Assembly (NCBI GenBank): GCA_903929065.1
Contig: CAIYTJ010000085.1
Coordinates: forward strand, 1 to 10,890
Direction of reading: 5' to 3'
DNA from: an uncultured Bacteroidales bacterium
GTDB lineage: Bacteria; Bacteroidota; Bacteroidia; Bacteroidales; Paludibacteraceae
DNA length: 10,890 nt
Shown here: piece after piece, positions 6,082 through 10,890 of the stretch
Layout: every line of letters starts with the position of its first letter
Position numbering within the stretch: the stretch's first letter is position 1
Translations under genes and position numbers: made by a program
Notes under the pieces: model-generated
Seen by the model: the letters and a program-made list of their open reading frames with translations, nothing else
What the model was told of the DNA's origin: nothing
Databases searched by the model: none

Positions 6082-7029
6082 ATGGCAAAAATTGCAAAAG
6101 ACCTTACCGCATTAATAGGCAATACACCGCTGGTGTATTTATCAAATTACAGTGCAAAGAAAAATTTAGAAGCTACTGTTATCGCGAAACTTGAATCGTT
6201 TAATCCGGCAGGTTGCGTAAAAGAACGTATAGCCCTGTCGATGATTGAAGCTGCAGAAGCAGCCGGAATCCTGAAAGCAGGAGTGGAAATTATAGAACCT
6301 ACCAGCGGAAATACCGGCATCGGGTTGGCCATGGTGGCTGCTATAAAAGGCTACAAACTGACGCTGACCATGCCCGAAACCATGAGCGTGGAACGCCGTA
6401 ACTTATTAAAAGCATTCGGAGCTAATCTGGTACTGACACCCGGCCCAAACGGAATGAAGGGTGCCATTGCCCGTGCATTGGAACTTCACGAAGAAAATCC
6501 GGCTTCCTTTATTCCTCAGCAATTTGAAAACGCAGCCAATCCTGCAATTCATAAAAGTACTACCGGCCCCGAAGTATGGAATGACACCGACGGCAAAGTG
6601 GATATTTTTGTTGCTGGCGTGGGTACAGGCGGAACCGTTAGTGGTGTTGGAGCTTATTTGAAAGAAAAAAATCCGAACATCAAAATCGTGGCTGTTGAAC
6701 CTGCCGACTCACCTGTTCTTTCAGGCGGAGCACCCGGACCTCATAAAATTCAGGGTATCGGCGCGGGATTTATTCCTAAAAACTTCAATCCGGATGTGGT
6801 TGATGAAATTATTCAGGTTAGTAATGACAACGCCATTCTTACTTCGCGCCAGTTGGCACAACAGGAAGGTTTGCTGGTTGGTATTTCTTCCGGAGCTGCT
6901 GCTTATGCCGCCACCGTGATTGCCCAACGCCCCGAAAACAAAGGAAAAGTAATTGTTACACTTTTGCCCGATACCGGCGAACGCTATTTATCAACATTGC
7001 TTTATGCATTTGAAGAATATCCATTGTAA
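6082..7029 (+). CDS. cysK: Cysteine synthase A (O-acetylserine sulfhydrylase)
   Basis: This cytoplasmic PLP enzyme makes cysteine and acetate from O-acetylserine and sulfide, the last step of cysteine synthesis. The 315 residues match the usual CysK length. The PLP-binding lysine is K47 in NPAGCVKER, where most relatives have a form such as NPxxSVKDR; here serine is cysteine and aspartate is glutamate. The substrate loop TSGNTG is at 74-79, MPETMSVERR at 97-106, QFENAANP at 147-154, the phosphate-binding loop GTGGT at 181-185, the CysK-type KIQGIGAGF at 222-230 and the SSG of the cofactor pyridine nitrogen site at 269-271. The ATG at 6082 follows an A-rich leader and gives the standard N-terminus. 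The close promoter and operator-like palindrome suggest it is regulated. It leads a likely two-gene unit with metY, 132 bases downstream. A cystathionine beta-synthase or CysM role is less likely given the CysK motifs. Confidence 0.95.
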   Translation: MAKIAKDLTALIGNTPLVYLSNYSAKKNLEATVIAKLESFNPAGCVKERIALSMIEAAEAAGILKAGVEIIEPTSGNTGIGLAMVAAIKGYKLTLTMPETMSVERRNLLKAFGANLVLTPGPNGMKGAIARALELHEENPASFIPQQFENAANPAIHKSTTGPEVWNDTDGKVDIFVAGVGTGGTVSGVGAYLKEKNPNIKIVAVEPADSPVLSGGAPGPHKIQGIGAGFIPKNFNPDVVDEIIQVSNDNAILTSRQLAQQEGLLVGISSGAAAYAATVIAQRPENKGKVIVTLLPDTGERYLSTLLYAFEEYPL

Positions 7030-7061
7030 TTTACTATTTATTCATTTACCATTTACGATTG

Positions 7062-7145
7062 GGGTTTCGCGATTTTGAATCGCGGACATTTATCAGTAAA
7101 AGAATTTGAATAATCCTAATAACGCGATTGAAAATCGCGAAACCC
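7062..7145. repeat. Inverted hairpin doublet between cysK and metY (REPIN-like)
   Basis: Two 23-base arms (7062-7084 and 7123-7145) are inverted copies with one mismatch, 38 bases apart. Each arm also folds on itself: CGCGATT-TTG-AATCGCG at 7068-7084 and CGCGATT-GAA-AATCGCG at 7123-7139. The outer GGGTTT/AAACCC flanks extend the pairing between arms. The transcript can thus form either two small hairpins or one long one. Two palindromic units in inverted order are the layout of REP doublets (REPINs), non-autonomous elements moved by a RAYT transposase. No T run follows, so it is not a standard terminator; it may affect read-through or mRNA stability between the genes. Confidence 0.8.
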
Positions 7146-7161
7146 ATTAAAACAACAAAAT

Positions 7162-8466
7162 ATGTCAGACAACAATTTCAAATTCGAGACACTGCAGGTG
7201 CATGCAGGTCAGGTAGTGGATGGAACAACCAAGGCGCGCGCGGTTCCTATTTATCAAACAAGTTCGTATGTATTCGATGATGCAGCCGATGGTGCTGATT
7301 TATTCGCTTTACGCAAATTCGGTAATATCTATACCCGATTGATGAACCCGACCACGGATGTATTCGAAAAACGAATCGCTGCTCTCGAAGGCGGAGTAAA
7401 TGCATTGGCTACCTCATCCGGACAGTCAGCTCAGTTCATTGCCCTGAATAATATTATTGAAGCAGGCGACAACTTCGTTTCTACTTCGCACCTTTACGGA
7501 GGAACCTACAACCAGTTCAAAAACCAGTTTAAACGGTTGGGCGTGGAAGTAAGATTTACGGCCGATGATAAACCGGAAACTTTCGAAAAACTGATTGACG
7601 ACAAAACCAAAGCGCTTTACCTGGAAACCATCGGAAATCCTGATTTGAATATCCCCGATTTTGAAGCGGTGGCTGCCATTGCCGACAAACACGGTATTCC
7701 ATTAATTGTGGATAATACGTTCGGTGCCGGTGGTGCCATCTTCCGTCCGTTGGAACACGGAGCTACCATTGTGGTGGAAAGTGCAACCAAATGGATTGGC
7801 GGTCACGGAACATCGCTGGGCGGTGTAATTGTGGACAGTGGTAAATTCAACTGGGGCAATGGTAAATTCCCTGCTTTCACCGAACCATCGGACAGTTACC
7901 ACGGGTTGGTATTCTGGGATGTATTTGGTTTCGATGGTCCGTTTGGCAACATTGCTTTCAACATTCGTGCACGCGTAGAAGGCCTTCGCGACTGGGGAAA
8001 TGCCATCAGTCCGTTCAATTCTTTTCTGCTTTTACAAGGACTGGAAACACTTTCGTTGCGCGTTGAACGGCATGTTCAGAATGCACTGGAACTGGCAACC
8101 TGGCTGGAAAAACATCCGCAGGTGGAGTATGTAAACTATCCGGGATTGAAGAGCAGTCCTTATCATGATTTGGCAACTAAATACCTGAAACGCGGTTTTG
8201 GTGGTGTGCTTTCGTTCAAACTGAAAGGCGAACCTGAAAAAGCCGATGCATTGATCAACAGCCTGAAATTAATCAGCCATCTGGCCAATGTAGGCGATGC
8301 TAAATCGTTGATTATTCACCCGGCTGCTACCACCCACGAACAATTGTCACCCGAAGATAAAATATCCGCAGGTGTTTTCCCGGGATTACTCCGCGTATCG
8401 GTTGGAATTGAAAATATTATTGATATTAAAGCGGATTTGGAACAGGGATTCGCCGCGATAAAATAA
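7162..8466 (+). CDS. metY: O-acetylhomoserine sulfhydrylase
   Basis: A cytoplasmic PLP enzyme of the Cys/Met metabolism family, which joins sulfide to O-acetylhomoserine to give homocysteine, the direct-sulfhydrylation route to methionine. At 434 residues it has the length of MetY-type enzymes and is longer than the roughly 380-400 of cystathionine gamma-synthase or beta-lyase. The N-terminal FETLQVHAGQ (8-17) and the AVPIYQTSSYVF block (27-38) are typical. Y57 and R59 (IYTRLMNPT) bind the cofactor phosphate of the partner subunit, Y112 stacks on PLP (SHLYGGTYNQF), D184 (VDNTF) holds the pyridine nitrogen and K210 (ESATKWIGGHG) is the Schiff-base lysine. The C-terminal HPAATTHEQL and GLLRVSVGIEN blocks bind the substrate carboxylate. 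It follows cysK by 132 bases, which hold a hairpin doublet and no visible promoter, so co-transcription is likely. A strong terminator follows. Confidence 0.95.
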   Translation: MSDNNFKFETLQVHAGQVVDGTTKARAVPIYQTSSYVFDDAADGADLFALRKFGNIYTRLMNPTTDVFEKRIAALEGGVNALATSSGQSAQFIALNNIIEAGDNFVSTSHLYGGTYNQFKNQFKRLGVEVRFTADDKPETFEKLIDDKTKALYLETIGNPDLNIPDFEAVAAIADKHGIPLIVDNTFGAGGAIFRPLEHGATIVVESATKWIGGHGTSLGGVIVDSGKFNWGNGKFPAFTEPSDSYHGLVFWDVFGFDGPFGNIAFNIRARVEGLRDWGNAISPFNSFLLLQGLETLSLRVERHVQNALELATWLEKHPQVEYVNYPGLKSSPYHDLATKYLKRGFGGVLSFKLKGEPEKADALINSLKLISHLANVGDAKSLIIHPAATTHEQLSPEDKISAGVFPGLLRVSVGIENIIDIKADLEQGFAAIK

Positions 8467-8493
8467 AAATCGGTTAAGTTAGTAGTTAATTCG

Positions 8494-8531
8494 AAAAAAG
8501 AGCATCTCAATGATTTGGGATGCTCTTTTTT
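8494..8531 (+). terminator. Intrinsic terminator after metY
   Basis: AGAGCATC (8499-8506) pairs with GATGCTCT (8519-8526), extended by a T-G wobble and three further pairs to a 4-base loop (TGAT), and is followed by TTTTTT. Six A bases before the stem could make it work in both directions. It ends the cysK-metY unit. Confidence 0.93.
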
Positions 8532-8567
8532 ATCTTCTGATTTAAGAATAATTTAGGAGAATGATTG

Positions 8568-8598
8568 TTTCAATTAACAGGATTTTCCTCTATCTTTG
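8568..8598 (+). promoter_or_regulatory. Promoter of the small lipoprotein gene
   Basis: TATCTTTG (8591-8598) is a good -7 box. TTTC (8568-8571) lies 19 bases upstream and is one base from the TTTG -33 form. This promoter decides the start of the gene: a TTG codon in frame at 8596 lies inside the -7 box, so translation must begin at the next start, ATG 8626. Confidence 0.65.
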
Positions 8599-8625
8599 AG
8601 CTCTCTTAAATTTAATAGGTTTCGC

Positions 8626-9342
8626 ATGAAGTGCTTGTTGTCCGTAAAATTAATTCTAATACTGTTGATTTTTTCATCGTGTAATATTTTATTCGATATT
8701 AAGGATGAAAATAAATTAGTGGAATGTAAATCCGGATGCTACGATATAAAATTAGATGGTTCAATTATCGACAATGTCACCAAAAATGCCATAAAAAACA
8801 CACCCATAACATTAAACTGGACTAATCCAATTTGCGCAACCTGCCCCGATAATATCGTTGCCATTCAATACAGTAACGACACAGGTACTTTTTCATTCTC
8901 AAATGCCATTGACACCAGTTACTTTTCGAAAGGGTATCATTTAAACATATCCATTCCGGAGAAAAGCGACTATATTATTTTCCCGAAAGAAAAGATTTTT
9001 TCAGTCTATAATCCTACCGACAACATTTTAAAGAGTCTGAAATTTGAACTCTATCCCAAAACTCAGTTATTAATTCAGCTTGTGCGGGAGAAATCAGATG
9101 CTTTTGATACTTTTATAATAGGACATGCATTCCGGAAAGACATCGGATATACCGACAGGACCATCAAAAAAAGCTCGAATCAATACGATTATCCGCTGAA
9201 TGATTCATTCAATGTGGAAACATCAGCCGATATTAAAACCTACATTACCTGGACTAAAATAAATAACGCTGTGCGGTTAGTAAAAACGGATTCTATTATC
9301 TGCAAACGAAATGTAATCAATACCTATAAAATATCGTATTAA
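8626..9342 (+). CDS. Lipoprotein with a transthyretin-like (carboxypeptidase-regulatory-type) domain
   Basis: The 238-residue product begins MKCLLSVKLILILLIFSSCN, a lipoprotein signal with the lipid-bearing cysteine at C19 in FSSC. The mature part should sit in the periplasm or outer membrane. Residues about 42-100 (DGSIIDNVTKNAIKNTPITLNW, then TGTFSFSNAI) follow the pattern of the carboxypeptidase-regulatory/CnaB-like beta-sandwich common in Bacteroidota surface proteins. Four cysteines, C34 and C38 (ECKSGCY) and C70 and C73 (CATCP), could make disulfides. The remainder is beta-rich with no known motif. Start choice: a TTG at 8596 would overlap the promoter; ATG 8626 gives a normal lipoprotein signal. 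It stands alone between the metY terminator and its own terminator at 9605. Function is unknown. Confidence 0.8.
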   Translation: MKCLLSVKLILILLIFSSCNILFDIKDENKLVECKSGCYDIKLDGSIIDNVTKNAIKNTPITLNWTNPICATCPDNIVAIQYSNDTGTFSFSNAIDTSYFSKGYHLNISIPEKSDYIIFPKEKIFSVYNPTDNILKSLKFELYPKTQLLIQLVREKSDAFDTFIIGHAFRKDIGYTDRTIKKSSNQYDYPLNDSFNVETSADIKTYITWTKINNAVRLVKTDSIICKRNVINTYKISY

Positions 9343-9398
9343 GTCTCCGCTGGTGCGATTTTGCAAATCCATACCTTATTCAACCTGCAATAACCCAC

Positions 9399-9539
9399 GC
9401 TGCCGCACGATTGCATCGTGTGGCAACAACTCTATATCAACACAACTTCCAATAATACCTTTTTTACCTGCATTGTATTTCTTTTTTTTTATTGTTTACT
9501 TGCCAACTTACCTGCCACACGATGCAATCGTGCGGCAGC
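9399..9539. repeat. Perfect 27-bp inverted repeat of hairpin units (REPIN-like)
   Basis: The arms at 9399-9425 and 9513-9539 are exact reverse complements and 87 bases apart. Each arm is itself a hairpin: GCCGCACGAT-TGC-ATCGTGTGGC at 9402-9424, a 10-bp stem with one G/T pair. This is the same design as the doublet at 7062-7145: palindromic units in inverted order with a GATT-centred stem. Unlike that doublet the arms are identical to the last base, which points to recent origin or active sequence exchange. REP/REPIN identity is inferred; no RAYT gene is in the window. Confidence 0.85.
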
Positions 9540-9565
9540 AGAGGAAATCGTGCGGCAGCAGAGGA
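9526..9565. repeat. Two exact tandem copies of a 20-bp sequence
   Basis: AATCGTGCGGCAGCAGAGGA occurs at 9526-9545 and again directly at 9546-9565. The first copy starts within the right arm of the 27-base inverted repeat and runs 6 bases past its end, so the duplication is of the 3' half of a hairpin unit plus its flank. It probably arose by slippage or a partial second insertion. Confidence 0.9.
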
Positions 9566-9576
9566 TTAGAAATAAG

Positions 9577-9605
9577 AAAAGCAGATGAAACCACCTGCTT
9601 TTTTT
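9577..9605 (+). terminator. Intrinsic terminator after the small lipoprotein gene
   Basis: AAAAGCAG (9577-9584) faces CTGC followed by a run of seven T (9595-9605). The stem gains two more pairs after one mismatch (TG with CA). It lies beyond the hairpin doublet, 235 bases after the stop. The four A bases on its left give only a weak T run for the convergent minus-strand gene. Confidence 0.7.
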
Positions 9606-9703
9606 ATCAATCATTTAATTGTTATTATTGACTTACAGTCTGTTATTTTTGAATCAACACTTCTGATATATTAGTGACACATTATCAATTGATTAATCTG
9701 CTT

Positions 9704-10726
9704 TCAATATTGTTTCATAATAATCTCCCTGGCTTGTTGATTACCTGATACAACAGCCTTTTTGAGATAAAACATAGCAAACTCCTTTGATTTTATATCA
9801 AATCTGGTCATGTCCCATAAATCTGCCTTTTTACCACCATTAAATGCTTTCCACAAACACATGTAAATATCAAAATAAGCAGGAGGATAGTTGTAACGAT
9901 TGGCCATTACAATCGAATAAAATATCACCTCGCGTTCAACTCCTTTGCTCTTGTATAATTCTTTCATTCTTTTGTATGCCTGAATATCACCCAACCTACA
10001 TATTTTACGTTGGTCAATTGAATCTGCAAAAGGCTGAATACAACATGTAGTAATTGAAGATGTACTATTATTATCAACTTGCTTTTCAATCTTATCATGA
10101 ATAAATTTATACTTTATTCCGTACCGATCAATGTATATTTCATTCTTTTCTCTTCTAATTCTTTCTCTTTTGCCTAACTCGGTTGCTTTAATAATCAATT
10201 CCTTTGCTTTGCTTTCATCTTTAACCACACCATTTCCATCCATATACATTTCCGCTAAATAAATATTTGAAATACCATCACCTGCTTCAGCTGCAGCTTT
10301 CATTCTACTTATTAACTGATTGGCAGTAATTTTATCTAGTGAATCCATACAGAGAATACCACTTTTTAATCGTGGAAAGAAGCCTGAAAATGATTCGAAA
10401 TAAAAATTATAGTCATTCTTTTCATATTTATTTGTTGAGATTAGCCGGTATAAAAAATTATTTTCGATATAATAAGTTGAAAACCTTCTATAATAAATAT
10501 CATTACCGGTGTCGATATACATTTGTTTTGCCTCTTCAGTACTCATTTTATCAATAGTCTTTTCACTTACATATAAAGTATCATAACTTTTACTGAATGT
10601 GAAAGGCCCTTTAGGTGAATTGCATGAGTTCGTGCAAACAAAAAATATGATGACAAATATATTTCTCAGAAAATTAAACCTTAACAAGTTTAGTTTTTTA
10701 TAATCCCAATATAAATAATTATTCAT
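9704..10726 (-). CDS. Lipoprotein with Sel1-type helical repeats
   Basis: From ATG 10726 the product has 340 residues. It starts with a rather long positive N-region, a hydrophobic stretch (NIFVIIFFVCTNS) and a lipobox cysteine at C35 (TNSC), so it is probably lipid-anchored and faces the periplasm or surface. Residues about 147-186 (LAEMYMDGNGVVKDESKAKELIIKATELG in two parts) match a Sel1-like repeat, and weaker helical repeats of the same kind lie at about 246-296 and 312-337 (FYLKKAVVSGNQQAREII). Sel1 repeats make solenoids that bind other proteins; the partner is unknown. The frame is open upstream to an ATG at 10855, but those codons overlap the end of another gene in a different frame and place the signal segment internally, so the inner ATG is chosen. 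No Shine-Dalgarno site or clear promoter is seen; it may be transcribed with the gene at the right edge, 76 bases upstream. The low GC content contrasts with the neighbouring metabolic genes. Confidence 0.75.
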   Translation of the reverse strand: MNNYLYWDYKKLNLLRFNFLRNIFVIIFFVCTNSCNSPKGPFTFSKSYDTLYVSEKTIDKMSTEEAKQMYIDTGNDIYYRRFSTYYIENNFLYRLISTNKYEKNDYNFYFESFSGFFPRLKSGILCMDSLDKITANQLISRMKAAAEAGDGISNIYLAEMYMDGNGVVKDESKAKELIIKATELGKRERIRREKNEIYIDRYGIKYKFIHDKIEKQVDNNSTSSITTCCIQPFADSIDQRKICRLGDIQAYKRMKELYKSKGVEREVIFYSIVMANRYNYPPAYFDIYMCLWKAFNGGKKADLWDMTRFDIKSKEFAMFYLKKAVVSGNQQAREIIMKQY

Positions 10727-10802
10727 ATAATTTTTGAATTTGTGTTTTCTGTAATATGTTAATTGATGTATGCGTAAATTTTCAAGGTTGCTAAACAACT
10801 TA

Positions 10803-10889
10803 TTATTTACCCAGTTCGCCGTAGCGTACAAAATCCAGCATCCGCTGTTCGGCATAGCGTCCCGCTATGTCGCAGCTAAAAGGAAGTCT
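10803..10889 (-). CDS. 3' end of an unidentified protein (partial)
   Basis: On the minus strand a frame is open from the right edge for 28 codons and stops at TAA (10805-10803). The tail includes CDIAGRYAEQRM and LDFVRYGELGK, which is charged, helix-like and protein-like, and its GC content is clearly higher than the A/T-rich spacer that follows the stop. I cannot name the family. It lies 76 bases upstream of the Sel1-type lipoprotein on the same strand, so the two could share a transcript. The rest of the gene is outside the window. Confidence 0.6.
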   Translation of the reverse strand, partial: RLPFSCDIAGRYAEQRMLDFVRYGELGK

Positions 10890-10890
10890 C

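Larger units (their letters stand above)
9343..9703. other. 361-bp non-coding region between convergent genes
   Basis: It holds a 27-base inverted repeat (9399-9425 and 9513-9539), a 20-base tandem duplication (9526-9565), an intrinsic terminator (9577-9605) and a run of nine T (9482-9490). The last 98 bases (9606-9703) are A/T-rich and contain the palindrome ATCAATTGAT (9683-9692), with no other signal. The frame open at 9353-9631 runs through the repeats and is not a gene. Confidence 0.8.

Noticed and set aside
8596..8625. TTG start for the small lipoprotein
   Set aside because: The TTG is part of the TATCTTTG promoter box, so it would not be in the transcript; ATG 8626 gives a normal lipoprotein signal.
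9353..9631. 92-residue plus-strand frame after the small lipoprotein
   Set aside because: It runs through the inverted repeat, the tandem duplication, the T run and the terminator, and has no start context.
10727..10855. Upstream extension of the Sel1-type lipoprotein to an ATG at 10855
   Set aside because: The extra 43 codons overlap, in another frame, the 3' end of the gene at the right edge, and they would put the lipoprotein signal segment in the middle of the protein.
10850..10872. Hairpin with stem CATAGCG/CGCTATG at the right edge, at first taken as a third REP-like unit
   Set aside because: It lies inside a protein-like reading frame on the minus strand (10889-10803). A coding palindrome is the simpler reading, although a repeat that entered a gene end is not excluded.

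Overview
The window reads as a chromosomal segment of a Bacteroidota bacterium, most likely of the order Bacteroidales. Three things seen in the sequence support this. Several genes have a promoter of the Bacteroidota type (TTG or TTTG, about 19-20 bases, TAnnTTTG). Start codons are preceded by A/T-rich leaders rather than clear Shine-Dalgarno sites. One secreted protein ends in a type IX secretion (T9SS) C-terminal sorting domain. A rubrerythrin fits an anaerobic or microaerophilic life. I do not commit to a genus.

Layout from left to right: (a) the 3' end of an unidentified plus-strand gene, then an intergenic stretch with short repeats and a terminator. (b) Two minus-strand genes: rubrerythrin (rbr) and, upstream of it, a four-helix membrane protein of unknown function. 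(c) A divergent promoter region in which both promoters carry nearly the same 17-base sequence in mirror orientation. (d) An Uup-like ABC-F ATPase whose C-terminal linker is encoded by five 7-base tandem repeats. (e) A 703-residue T9SS-secreted beta-helix protein closed by a strong terminator. (f) cysK and metY, which together use sulfide to make cysteine and homocysteine. A palindrome precedes the cysK promoter and a paired hairpin repeat lies between the two genes. (g) A small lipoprotein with a transthyretin-like domain. (h) A 361-base non-coding region with a perfect 27-base inverted repeat, a tandem duplication and a terminator. (i) A convergent minus-strand lipoprotein with a Sel1-type repeat. 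(j) The 3' end of another minus-strand gene at the right edge.

The only clear metabolic unit is cysK-metY, probably one transcript from the cysK promoter, since I see no promoter of the usual type between the two genes. The other genes look like independent units. No CRISPR array, tRNA, rRNA, phage gene or transposase gene is visible. I do not see a multi-gene system that looks new. The most unusual signals are non-coding or regulatory: the mirrored promoters, the frame-shifting 7-base repeat inside the ABC-F gene, and the two inverted hairpin doublets that resemble REP doublets (REPINs).
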